DNA of 64,000 bases from contig JADKGN010000004.1 in NCBI GenBank assembly GCA_016722705.1, forward strand, positions 496,001 to 560,000. Direction: 5' to 3'. The notes under the pieces were generated by a model. That model was given only the letters and a program-made list of their open reading frames with translations. It was not told the DNA's origin and ran no database searches. This stretch comes from Candidatus Dechloromonas phosphoritropha (GTDB lineage Bacteria > Pseudomonadota > Gammaproteobacteria > Burkholderiales > Rhodocyclaceae). Position 1 is the first letter of the stretch. Every line of letters begins with the position of its first letter. Positions 51,659-59,640 of the stretch are shown one piece after another. Both the position numbers and the translations under genes were made by a program.

Positions 51659-51796
51659 ATGATTTATATCAGAACCACTGACAGACAGTTTCCCAGTCTC
51701 TACGAGATCGTTCAGTTGATCGCGGACTTTCGGAGATACGCTGCCCGACGCCGCCAGGAACGGATCGAGCGCGCCTTGAGTGCAGCAGTCTTCTGA
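51659..51796 (+). CDS. Small basic protein, 45 residues
   Basis: ATG 51659-51661 behind a GGAG ribosome site (about 8-base spacing), stop TGA 51794-51796. Encodes MIYIRTTDRQFPSLYEIVQL followed by an Arg-rich helix (RRYAARRRQERIERALSAAV). It is the only gene candidate in the gap between rfbB and the mscS-like gene. I recognise no family. The Arg-rich amphipathic tail suggests nucleic-acid or membrane binding. It could be chance, but start, ribosome site and composition look real. Confidence 0.5.
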   Translation: MIYIRTTDRQFPSLYEIVQLIADFRRYAARRRQERIERALSAAVF

Positions 51797-51828
51797 ACTG
51801 AATTTTTCTTGTCCCTACGGCGGAAAGC

Positions 51829-53106
51829 CTACCCGGGCTGTTCCGCCGTTATTTTGTTGAGCATCCGCACCTCGCACTGCGGGAAGGGAACCTGGATGCC
51901 GTTGTCGCTGAAGGCGCGCCAGACGGCGAGGTTGACCTCCGAGGTGACGCCGCCCTTGCCTGCCTCGGGATCGGCAATCCAGAAACCGAGCTCGAGCAGG
52001 ATGCTGCTATCGCCGAACAGCGTCAGCAGGACCTTGGGCGCTGGGTCGGCGAGGACGCGCCGCTGGCCGCTGGCGGCTTCGGTCATCAGGCGCATGGCCA
52101 GATCGAGGTCAGTGTCGTAGGCGACGCCGATCGTCGTGGCCAGACGCAGACGCGTATCCGAGTAGGTCTGGTTCTGGACGACGCTGCTGATCAGCAGATC
52201 GTTGGGAACGATGCACTCGGTGCCGGTCGTATTCTTGAGCACGGTATAGCGCGTCGTGATCCGGGTCACCTGGCCGACGTCGGTGCCGACCTGCACGACG
52301 TTGCCAAGCCGGATCGAGCGGTCGAGCAGGATGATGAATCCCGAAACGTAGTTGCTGGCGATCTTCTGCATGCCCAGGCCGAGACCGACGCCGAGCGCGC
52401 CGGTGAACACGGAAAACGCCGTCATGTCGATGCCGACCAGCGACAGACTGGTGACGATGGCGGCCACCGTCAGCAGCGCCTTGGCGACGCGCACGCCAAC
52501 TATCCGCAGGCTCGAATCCAGCGTGTCGACCATCATCAGGCGGGTTTCGATGATGCCGGCAATCCATAAAGCGGCGACCACCGTCAGCAATGCCGTAAAC
52601 AAGCCGTGGACGATCATCCACAGGTTGACCCGCTGCCTGCCCAGGGCAAAATCGACCTGTTCCAGGGCGTCTATCACGTACGGCGCGAGATCGGTGAGAT
52701 AGAGCGCCACCCAGCCCCAGACCGCGGTGGCGATGATGCGCTCCCAGGTGGTCAGCCAGGTTGCAGCAGGGAAGGCCTGGCGCAGCACGAACACCACCGA
52801 GCGCACCAGCGCCAGCGAGCTGAGCAGCGGCATCGCCAGCTTGAGCAGGTTGACGTTGGTGAAGTTCGCCAGCGCCAACTCGGTCACGCCGACCAGCAAC
52901 ATGGCGGACAGTGGAAAGACCAGTCGGGACCCGGCGTCCCTGAGACGTCCCGCGCCTTCCGCATGGCGGCCCCGCCACCAGCGCTCGATGAGCCAGGCGA
53001 CGCCCAGGCACGCCGCCAGCGCAAGCAGTTGCCAGATGAAATTCGGGTCGCGAACATCCTCGAGGAGATTGCGTAGGAGCGTCAGTGCTGGGTATCTATC
53101 GGTCAT
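51829..53106 (-). CDS. Small-conductance mechanosensitive channel (MscS family)
   Basis: 425 residues, with several N-terminal transmembrane helices, then the MscS pore helix and beta domain: FSVFTGALGVGLGLGMQKIA, NYVSGFIILLDRSIRLGNVV, TRITTRYTVLKNTTGTECIV and PNDLLISSVVQN. The cytoplasmic domain ends VPFPQCEVRML. It opens on membrane tension to release osmolytes. The extra N-terminal helices put it in the larger MscS-like class rather than E. coli MscS itself. Its start overlaps the rsmB stop (ATGA). Confidence 0.9.
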   Translation of the reverse strand: MTDRYPALTLLRNLLEDVRDPNFIWQLLALAACLGVAWLIERWWRGRHAEGAGRLRDAGSRLVFPLSAMLLVGVTELALANFTNVNLLKLAMPLLSSLALVRSVVFVLRQAFPAATWLTTWERIIATAVWGWVALYLTDLAPYVIDALEQVDFALGRQRVNLWMIVHGLFTALLTVVAALWIAGIIETRLMMVDTLDSSLRIVGVRVAKALLTVAAIVTSLSLVGIDMTAFSVFTGALGVGLGLGMQKIASNYVSGFIILLDRSIRLGNVVQVGTDVGQVTRITTRYTVLKNTTGTECIVPNDLLISSVVQNQTYSDTRLRLATTIGVAYDTDLDLAMRLMTEAASGQRRVLADPAPKVLLTLFGDSSILLELGFWIADPEAGKGGVTSEVNLAVWRAFSDNGIQVPFPQCEVRMLNKITAEQPG

Positions 53107-54365
53107 GGCTTCCTGTCCAGAATGGCGGCGAAAAAGCCGTCGGTATGCTGCCGGTGTGGCACCAGGCGCAAGGTATCGCCTTCAAGCACGATGCCATGCC
53201 TGGCCAGTACTTCCGAGGCGGGTACAAGGGTGAAATCGGAATGCCCGACGAGGAAGGCGTCTACGACGGCCTCGTTCTCGGCGGCCAACAGACTGCAGGT
53301 GGCATAAACGACGCGCCCGCCGGGGCGCACCAACCGGGCGGCGGCTTCGAGAATGGCGGCCTGCTTGAGCGCCAGTTCGACAACCGAATCCTCACTCTGG
53401 CGCCATTTGAGATCCGGGTTGCGGCGCAGCGTGCCAAGGCCGGAACATGGCGCATCGACCAGCACGCGGTCGACCTTACCGCCCAGCCGTTTGATCCGGG
53501 TGTCACGCTCGTGCTCGATGCGCACTGGATGCACATTGGACAGTCCGGAGCGCGCCAGGCGCGGTTTCAGCCGGGCGAGGCGCTTGTCGGACACATCATA
53601 GGCATAGAGGCGGCCGGTGTTCTTCATCAGGGCGCCGAGCAGCAGCGTCTTGCCGCCAGCGCCGGCGCAGAAATCGACGACCATCTCGCCGCGCCTGGGC
53701 TCCAGCAGGTAGCCGAGCAACTGGCTGCCTTCGTCCTGAACCTCGAATGCGCCGGCGAGGTACAGCGGGTGTCTGGCCAGCGCCGGCTTGTCGCGCAGGC
53801 GGATGGCCAGCGGCGACAGGCGGCCGGGGAGCGCCGCGATGCCTTCGGCGGCGAACTGGCCGAGCACCGCATCACGATTCGTCTTGACGGTATTGACGCG
53901 CAGATCGAGCGGCGCCGGCTGGTTGAGTGCCTCGGCCAGTGCCAGGGTCTCCTCGGCGCCGAACTGAGCCGCCAGCCGCTCGTAGAGCCAGTCCGGCAGA
54001 TCGCAGCGCACTGCCGGGCTGAAATCGCTCTCGGGCATCGACTTGGCCGCCGCCAGCCATTCCTCTTCGCCCGCCTTGAGCACCGGCGCCAGATCGCGCT
54101 GGCTCCAGCCACGCGTCACGGCCAGCGCGACCAGCAAGCGGGCGCGATCCGACAGCTTGCCGGCACAACGCGCCTCGATGCTGCGCCCGCGGCGCAACAC
54201 GGCAAACACCGTTTCGGCGACGAAGGCACGGTCGGCATGGCCAAGCGCGCGATGCTCGCGGAAATAGCGTGAAACGACAGCGTCCGCCGGGAAGTCGAAA
54301 CGCAGCAACTGGCCGAGCACGGCTTCGGCATGGGCAAACAGGGCGGGAGTAAAGCGGGCTTTCAT
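53103..54365 (-). CDS. rsmB: RsmB/NOP family RNA m5C methyltransferase
   Basis: 420 residues. An N-terminal NusB-like helical part (VSRYFREHRALGHADRAFV) precedes the Rossmann methyltransferase: VVDFCAGAGGKTLLLGALMK (SAM site), RVLVDAPCSGLGTLRRNPDL (PCS catalytic motif) and VVYATCSLLAAENEAVV (second Cys). Targets a cytosine of rRNA, most likely 16S C967 if truly RsmB. The rsmB-DUF3108-purN order is familiar in betaproteobacteria. Overlaps both neighbours by four bases. Confidence 0.85.
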   Translation of the reverse strand: MKARFTPALFAHAEAVLGQLLRFDFPADAVVSRYFREHRALGHADRAFVAETVFAVLRRGRSIEARCAGKLSDRARLLVALAVTRGWSQRDLAPVLKAGEEEWLAAAKSMPESDFSPAVRCDLPDWLYERLAAQFGAEETLALAEALNQPAPLDLRVNTVKTNRDAVLGQFAAEGIAALPGRLSPLAIRLRDKPALARHPLYLAGAFEVQDEGSQLLGYLLEPRRGEMVVDFCAGAGGKTLLLGALMKNTGRLYAYDVSDKRLARLKPRLARSGLSNVHPVRIEHERDTRIKRLGGKVDRVLVDAPCSGLGTLRRNPDLKWRQSEDSVVELALKQAAILEAAARLVRPGGRVVYATCSLLAAENEAVVDAFLVGHSDFTLVPASEVLARHGIVLEGDTLRLVPHRQHTDGFFAAILDRKP

Positions 54366-55369
54366 GGCGATCCAATTTCAGTGGCGACCTGCTCGAAGCT
54401 TTCGCCCTTCTTGTCCGTGAAACGGATTTTAACCGGCAAGCCGTCGTGGTCGAGCGCGATCCAGACTTCCGTCGTCTTGTCGGTCATCGCCCGCAGATGC
54501 AGGGTGCGAAAACGGCCAGCCGGCGTTTCGATTTCTTCCTCCCCCAGTGAGTCGACCGCGTAGCGCTCGTATTTCCTCCCGGTGACGACGCCAATGACAC
54601 TCCCGTCGGCCAGTCCACCGAGATAGGCGAACTGGTAGTTGAGCGAGAGGACGTCCTGCGTCCCCTTGGCGATTGACTGCACACTGCCATCGCGGGCAAG
54701 GCGGACTTCCGCGGTCGACCAGTCGAAATCGGCGTTTTCACCGGCATCCTTGCCATTCTTCAGAGTGCGATAGGTTTCCGGCTGCAGTCCGCCGGCAACC
54801 AGACGCCCGGAACTCTCGGCTTCGAGGCGAATCGGCTTGAACAGCGAAACCAGCCCGCTGGTTTCGGTGATTCCGGTCAGCCGGTAGCGGCCGTCCTCGC
54901 TGAACTCCCAGTGGTGCTCGGCGCGGCCGACCTGGAGACCGAGCGACTCCTTGAGGATGGCATAACGGATCGTGCCGGTCGCCGGCAGGATCGGCTTCGC
55001 GGGCTGGGCAGGAGTCAGGGGCGCGGTCGACGGCATTTCAGGTGCGATTTCGGGTACTGGTACAGGTTCGGGTTCGGGTTCGGGTTCGGGTTCGGCAGTG
55101 GACAACGCAGCGACCGACGCGGCTTGCGTCATCGGTCTGGCGCTCGCCGGCCGCGGCGATCTGGCTGCTTTGGCCGCGGGCACTGGCGCCGCCTTGGGCG
55201 CAACATCCGGCCGGACGACCGGCGCTTCCGGCAACGGCCTGATCTCGGCGCGCAACGGCGCCGGCTCTGGATCGGGAGCACCGCCGAAGAGTTCGACATC
55301 CATCCCGAGCAGCGCAGCGGCATGAATGGCCAGCGAACCAAGCAGTGCGGCGAACAGCGCGACCGGCAT
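54362..55369 (-). CDS. DUF3108 domain protein
   Basis: 335 residues. N-terminal membrane segment (LFAALLGSLAIHAAALLG), a Pro/Ala-rich spacer with a PEPEPEPEPVPVPE tract (about 90-110), then the DUF3108 beta-domain (GTIRYAILKESLGLQVGRAE, YRLTGITETSGLVSLFKP, TPAGRFRTLHLRAM, VWIALDHDGLPVKIRFTDK). Looks like a periplasmic protein anchored at the N-terminus, TonB-like in layout. Function unknown. The gene sits between rsmB and purN in one overlapping operon. Confidence 0.8.
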   Translation of the reverse strand: MPVALFAALLGSLAIHAAALLGMDVELFGGAPDPEPAPLRAEIRPLPEAPVVRPDVAPKAAPVPAAKAARSPRPASARPMTQAASVAALSTAEPEPEPEPEPVPVPEIAPEMPSTAPLTPAQPAKPILPATGTIRYAILKESLGLQVGRAEHHWEFSEDGRYRLTGITETSGLVSLFKPIRLEAESSGRLVAGGLQPETYRTLKNGKDAGENADFDWSTAEVRLARDGSVQSIAKGTQDVLSLNYQFAYLGGLADGSVIGVVTGRKYERYAVDSLGEEEIETPAGRFRTLHLRAMTDKTTEVWIALDHDGLPVKIRFTDKKGESFEQVATEIGSP

Positions 55370-55375
55370 CGCCGC

Positions 55376-56023
55376 TCAAGCGACCTCGGGCGCGACGAGG
55401 ACAGCATCGGCAACCGGTTCGCCAGCCAGCCGCACCCGGCCACCATCGAGGCGCAGCCGGCCGGCGGCGAACCAGCGCACGGCCTGCGGGTAGATGCGGT
55501 GTTCCTGGCGCAGCACGCGGGCGGCCAGCGTCGCCTCGTCGTCGCCATCGAGCACCGGGACGGCGGCCTGGATGATGATCGGGCCATGATCGAGCGCTGG
55601 CGTCACGAAATGCACGGTGCAACCGTGGATGCGCACGCCCTCGGCGAGCGCCCGCCGGTGCGTGTGGAGGCCGGGAAAGGCCGGCAGTAACGACGGATGG
55701 ATGTTCATCAGGCGGCCCGCGTAATGGCGTACGAAGCCGTCGCCCAGGATGCGCATGAAGCCGGCCAGCACGACGAGGTCAGGCGCGAATCCGTCGATGC
55801 ACTCGCCCAGCGCGGCGTCGAAGGCGTGGCGGTCGGCAAAGGCAGTGTGGTCCATACAACGAGTGGCTATACCGGCCTTCTGCGCAGTTTCCAGCCCCGC
55901 CGCCGCGGGCCGGTTGCTGATCACGGCGGCAATAGTGACCGGCAGGGTTCCCGCAGCGCGGGCGGCGATCAACGCCTCCATGTTGCTGCCGCGACCGGAA
56001 ATGAGAATGACGATTTTCTTCAT
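55376..56023 (-). CDS. purN: Phosphoribosylglycinamide formyltransferase
   Basis: 215 residues. KIVILISGRGSNMEALIAA phosphate-binding start, VVLAGFMRILGDGFV, the catalytic NIHPSLLPAFPG with Asn and His, and HFVTPALDHGPIIIQAAVPV with the catalytic Asp. Transfers formyl from 10-formyl-THF to GAR in purine synthesis. Two bases before it lies the lipoprotein gene stop, so it is in the same transcript as the DedA gene. Confidence 0.95.
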   Translation of the reverse strand: MKKIVILISGRGSNMEALIAARAAGTLPVTIAAVISNRPAAAGLETAQKAGIATRCMDHTAFADRHAFDAALGECIDGFAPDLVVLAGFMRILGDGFVRHYAGRLMNIHPSLLPAFPGLHTHRRALAEGVRIHGCTVHFVTPALDHGPIIIQAAVPVLDGDDEATLAARVLRQEHRIYPQAVRWFAAGRLRLDGGRVRLAGEPVADAVLVAPEVA

Positions 56024-56024
56024 G

Positions 56025-56723
56025 TCAGAAACTTACGGGGAGAAAGACCATGGTTGCGATCGCTTGCGCCGTTCGGGAAATGGTCCGGCCATTGCGGTCG
56101 GCGACGATTCTCGCCATGAAATCGAGCAAGCCGGTGATCCGCCCGAACTCACGCTCGAAGGAAATGTTGCGGTTGGCCGGGTCGAGTTCGTTGGACAGCA
56201 GGAAGAGGTCGCCGGCGGCATTGCGGTCGTTACTCAGCTTCCAGACGGCGATTTCCATGTTGCGTGCGGAATTGTACAGTTTCGTCTCGTTCAGGCTGTC
56301 GAGAATGTAAAACTCCTCCTTGTACTCGAAGGCGGCGTCGACCATGGTCAGCAGACCGTAAATCAGCGCCGCCACCCGGTCGCCGTCATAGGTGTTGCTG
56401 AAGGCCAGTGCCGCCGCCTGACGCTCGCGCATTCCGCCAAACTCCGGCCAGTTCCGATAGTTGCGCTGGCGCAGACGCTCGACAGCCGCCTCGCGGCTGA
56501 CCGCGCCGCCCTTCTTCCACTCCTTCGGATTGCGCTTGTAGAGCTTGTCGGCAATCAGCAGCAGGCCAGCGACGACTTCCGCGCGATCGGCATCGGCAAT
56601 GCGGTCGACGTCCGACTTGACCAGATATTTCGCATCGACCGTCGTCTGCGTCCTGCCGTCCTTCCCCATCTTCGTCGCACATCCGGCCAGCGACAGGATC
56701 AGGAGAATGACCAGCCAACGCAT
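56025..56723 (-). CDS. Hypothetical lipoprotein
   Basis: 232 residues from ATG 56723, sharing one base with the dedA stop (TGATG). Lipobox LLILSLAGCATK gives a lipid-anchored Cys15. The mature part is helical and charged (LYKRNPKEWKKGGAVSRE, WPEFGGMRERQAAALAFSNT, LFLLSNELDPANRNISFERE) without a domain I recognise. Its long in-frame extension into dedA on the same strand is an alternative frame, not a fusion. Confidence 0.8.
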   Translation of the reverse strand: MRWLVILLILSLAGCATKMGKDGRTQTTVDAKYLVKSDVDRIADADRAEVVAGLLLIADKLYKRNPKEWKKGGAVSREAAVERLRQRNYRNWPEFGGMRERQAAALAFSNTYDGDRVAALIYGLLTMVDAAFEYKEEFYILDSLNETKLYNSARNMEIAVWKLSNDRNAAGDLFLLSNELDPANRNISFEREFGRITGLLDFMARIVADRNGRTISRTAQAIATMVFLPVSF

Positions 56724-57364
56724 CAAGCATCCTTGTTCTTCAGGTAGCCGATGCCGATCGGAATCAGCGACAAGACGATGATGCCAATGATGATCAAGGA
56801 CAGATTGGTCTTGACCCAGGGCAGGTTGCCCAGCCAGTAACCGGCCAGGCACAGCGACACCACCCAAGCGATGGCGCCAATCAGGTTGAAGATCGTAAAC
56901 TTCGTGTAAGACATCGCCCCAATGCCCGCCACGAAGGGTGCGAAGGTACGAAACAGCGGCAAAAAGCGCGAAATGATCAACGTCTTGCCGCCGTGCTTCT
57001 CGTAAAAAGCATGCGTCTTGACCAGCGCGTCGCGGTTGAAGAAGCGCGAATTCTCCCAGTGGAATACCTTGGGGCCGAGATAGCGGCCAACATGGTAATT
57101 GACCGTGTTGCCGAGGATGGCTGCGCTCGAGAGCACACCCATCAGCACGAAGATGTCCATCCCGCCCTCGCCCAGCGCCGCCAGCGCCCCAGCCACGAAA
57201 AGCAGCGAGTCGCCGGGCAGGAAAGGCGTCACGACGAAACCGGTTTCGGAAAAGATGATGACGAACAGGATGCCGTAGATCCACAGCCCGTATTGCTGCA
57301 CCAGAAGCGCGAGATGCTTGTCGAGGTGCAGCACGATGTCGATGAATTGGGTCAGGATTTCCAT
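56723..57364 (-). CDS. DedA/SNARE-associated family membrane protein
   Basis: 213 residues from ATG 57364. IIFSETGFVVTPFLPGDSLL, FVAGALAALGEGGMDIFVLM, NYHVGRYLGPKVFHWENSRF, and the conserved Arg block ISRFLPLFRTFAPFVAGIGA. DedA proteins scramble or flip lipids such as undecaprenyl phosphate and support envelope integrity. Divergent from mutL, with 54 bases between the starts. The upstream extension in this frame is antisense to mutL and is not coding. Confidence 0.9.
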   Translation of the reverse strand: MEILTQFIDIVLHLDKHLALLVQQYGLWIYGILFVIIFSETGFVVTPFLPGDSLLFVAGALAALGEGGMDIFVLMGVLSSAAILGNTVNYHVGRYLGPKVFHWENSRFFNRDALVKTHAFYEKHGGKTLIISRFLPLFRTFAPFVAGIGAMSYTKFTIFNLIGAIAWVVSLCLAGYWLGNLPWVKTNLSLIIIGIIVLSLIPIGIGYLKNKDA

Positions 57365-57406
57365 GTGGGGCGCCAAGCATGATGAAGGCGTGATTTTACC
57401 CCAAGG

Positions 57407-57412
57407 TATAAT
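57407..57412 (+). promoter_or_regulatory. -10 box of mutL, giving a leaderless or near-leaderless start
   Basis: Perfect TATAAT only six bases upstream of the mutL ATG (57419). Transcription from this box would start at or within a base or two of the ATG. The -35 region is weak. No ribosome site precedes the ATG in the 54-base divergent gap. Confidence 0.55.
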
Positions 57413-57418
57413 CCACCG

Positions 57419-59278
57419 ATGCCCACCATCGCCCGCCTTCCCGACCTGCTGATCAGCCAGATCGCTGCCGGCGAAGTGGTTGAACGCCCTGCCTCGGTGC
57501 TCAAGGAACTGCTCGAAAACAGCCTCGACGCCGACAGCACGGTGATCCAGGTGCATCTGGAGGAAGGCGGCGTCAAGCTGATCCGCGTTACCGACGACGG
57601 CTGCGGCATCGCCCGTGAACAACTGGCGCTGGCCCTGACCCGTCACGCCACCTCGAAAATCGTTTCGCTCGCCGACCTGGAGCGCGTTGCCAGCCTCGGC
57701 TTTCGTGGTGAGGCACTGGCCTCGGTAGCTTCCGTCGCCCGCCTGACCATCAGCAGCCGCGAACGTGGCGCCGCTCAGGCCTGGAAGCTGAAGGCCGAGT
57801 TTTTGGCAAATGGCGGCGCCGAGCCCGAACCGGCGGCGCTGATGGCCGGCACCGTGGTCGAGATGCGCGACCTGTATTTCAACACCCCGGCACGGCGCAA
57901 ATTCCTCAAAGCCGAGGGCACCGAGTTCGCCCACTGCGCCGATGCCGTCCGCCGCCTGGCGCTGACCCGGCCCGACGTCGCCTTCAGCTTGACCCACAAC
58001 GGCCGCAACCTGTTCCAGCTGGCGCCGGCCGACCGCGCGCGGCGCATCGCCGACATCCTCGGCAACGATTTCCTGGCCGCCTCGCGCCGCCTTGAGGCGC
58101 AGGCCGGCCCGCTGGCGATTGCCGGCTTCGCCATCGACCCGACCCGCGCCAGCGAGGCCAAGGACGGGCAGCAGGTGTTCGTCAACGGCCGTTTCGTGCG
58201 CGACAAGGTGATCGGCCATGCGCTGCGCGAAGCCTATCGCGACGTGCTGCACGGCAGTCGCCAGCCGGCTGTCTGCCTGTTCATCGAGATTGACCCGGCG
58301 CTGGTCGATGTCAATGTGCATCCGGCCAAGACCGAAGTGCGCTTTCGCGATTCGCGGGCGATGCACCAGTTTGTCTTTCATGTCATACAGCGCGCGCTGG
58401 CGACGCCGGTATCGGTTGAGTCGAATGCGACACCTTTCGCTGTTGCGGTCGACGCCGAAAAGCCGGCAAATTTCAGTTACGCCCCGCAGGAAGTACCCTT
58501 GGGGTATGCACCACCGCTTCGCCATCAGACCAGCCTCGGCGCACCCCAAGGGTACTTGCTTCACGGCGTTGGCGAACCGGCTGCTGCCGCCTATCTCGCC
58601 TTTGCCCGCGCCACTCAGTTCGCACCGACAGTTGCCAGCGGCCGGACTGAAAACAGCGCGCAATTTCAGCCCGAATCCGCCGTCGACTGTAACAGTCCGC
58701 CGCTCGGCTACGCACTGGCCCAGTTGCACGGCATTTATATCCTTGCCCAGAACGCCCGCGGCCTGGTGCTGGTCGACATGCACGCAGCGCATGAGCGCAT
58801 CCTTTATGAACGCCTGAAAACCGCCTTCGACAGCCGGCAGATCGCCACCCAGGCCTTGCTGATCCCGGCCGTGTTTTCAGCCGAAGCACTTGATATCGCC
58901 ACTGTTGAGGAACATGCCCAAGCGCTGGCCGAACTCGGCTTTGCAATCGCCCCGCTCGGTCCGCAGCAGCTTGGCGTGCGCGGCGTACCGGCGCTGCTGC
59001 AATCCGGCGACCCGGTGGCGCTGGCGCGTTCGCTGATCGCCGAACTACGCGAACACGGCATCACCCAGTTGGCTACCGCGCGCCGTAACGAACTGCTGGC
59101 GACGATGGCCTGCCACGGCGCTGTACGTGCCCGCCGCCTGCTCAGCGTGCCGGAAATGAACGCGTTGCTGCGCCAGATGGAAGAAACCGAACGCGCCGGC
59201 CAGTGCAATCACGGCCGGCCAACATGGACCGAACTGAGCATCGGCCAGCTCGACAAGCTGTTTCTGCGTGGCCAGTAA
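57419..59278 (+). CDS. mutL: DNA mismatch repair protein MutL
   Basis: 619 residues, full length. GHKL ATPase: IAAGEVVERPASVLKELLEN, LIRVTDDGCGI, TRHATSKI, LGFRGEALASVASVARL. The linker (about 340-430) is low-complexity and carries a 15-bp DNA inverted repeat. The C-terminal dimerisation domain has LVDMHAAHERILYERLK and CHGAVRARRLLSVPEMNALL; no QExxD endonuclease motif precise enough to call is visible. Couples MutS recognition to strand removal. Confidence 0.96.
   Translation: MPTIARLPDLLISQIAAGEVVERPASVLKELLENSLDADSTVIQVHLEEGGVKLIRVTDDGCGIAREQLALALTRHATSKIVSLADLERVASLGFRGEALASVASVARLTISSRERGAAQAWKLKAEFLANGGAEPEPAALMAGTVVEMRDLYFNTPARRKFLKAEGTEFAHCADAVRRLALTRPDVAFSLTHNGRNLFQLAPADRARRIADILGNDFLAASRRLEAQAGPLAIAGFAIDPTRASEAKDGQQVFVNGRFVRDKVIGHALREAYRDVLHGSRQPAVCLFIEIDPALVDVNVHPAKTEVRFRDSRAMHQFVFHVIQRALATPVSVESNATPFAVAVDAEKPANFSYAPQEVPLGYAPPLRHQTSLGAPQGYLLHGVGEPAAAAYLAFARATQFAPTVASGRTENSAQFQPESAVDCNSPPLGYALAQLHGIYILAQNARGLVLVDMHAAHERILYERLKTAFDSRQIATQALLIPAVFSAEALDIATVEEHAQALAELGFAIAPLGPQQLGVRGVPALLQSGDPVALARSLIAELREHGITQLATARRNELLATMACHGAVRARRLLSVPEMNALLRQMEETERAGQCNHGRPTWTELSIGQLDKLFLRGQ
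58491..58557 (+). repeat. 15-bp perfect inverted repeat in the mutL linker
   Basis: AAGTACCCTTGGGGT (58491-58505) and its exact reverse complement (58543-58557) are separated by 37 bases inside the codons for the variable linker. They encode EVPLGY and APQGYL. It resembles a small palindromic element captured in frame in a tolerant protein region. Confidence 0.75.
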
Positions 59279-59308
59279 ATCAGCGCCCAAGCTTTGCCGA
59301 CAAATGAC

Positions 59309-59357
59309 TTGACACCGTCAATCAGGCCAATTAGATTGCTGCCTAGGCAGTTACTAA
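59309..59357 (+). promoter_or_regulatory. Promoter and palindromic operator of the broken marR gene
   Basis: TTGACA (59309-59314), a 17-base spacer and TAGATT (59332-59337) form a good sigma70 promoter. Overlapping its start side is TTAG-N4-CTGCCTAGGCAG-N3-CTAA, with a perfect 12-bp palindrome at 59339-59350, the form of a MarR-type autorepressor site. The regulator gene directly downstream is broken. Confidence 0.65.
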
Positions 59358-59371
59358 CCCGGCAGACATAG

Positions 59372-59640
59372 ATGAACACCCCTCGACTGCTTTACCAGGC
59401 AGCGACTTATCGTGCCGAAAACAGCACCGGCTATCTGGTCAACAAGCTGACGCAAGTTGTCGCCCGCGAGATCGATCGCCGCCTGGAAGCGAAAGCGTTG
59501 ATTCGCCGCATCCGTTGTGCCGACGGGCGCCGGATCGTCCATCTCGAACTGACCAAAGCCGGCAAACAGGTCGCCGCCGAGGTATCGAAAATTCTCGCCC
59601 ATTACGCCAACCAGGTGCTGGCCGGCTTGAGCAAGCTTTG
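59372..59640 (+). pseudogene. MarR-family regulator, internally deleted and truncated
   Basis: Starts TPRLLYQAATYRAENSTGYL and VVAREIDRRLE, a MarR helix 1-2 region, then jumps directly to ALIRRIRCADGRRIVHLELT, the wing and following strand, so roughly 50 residues including the recognition helix are missing. Homology ends at HYANQVLAGLS, where the sequence becomes the antisense of the neighbouring homocysteine methyltransferase end. The reading frame stays open to 59836 only through that antisense stretch. It cannot bind DNA as a normal MarR. Confidence 0.7.

Noticed and set aside
51434..51660. JUMPstart/ops element upstream of the rfb genes
   Set aside because: No GGCGGTAG core was found on the minus strand in the upstream gap.
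57365..58792. Minus-strand extension making DedA look like a 689-residue protein
   Set aside because: The extension is antisense to mutL. DedA proteins start at MEILTQFID, with an ATG at 57364.
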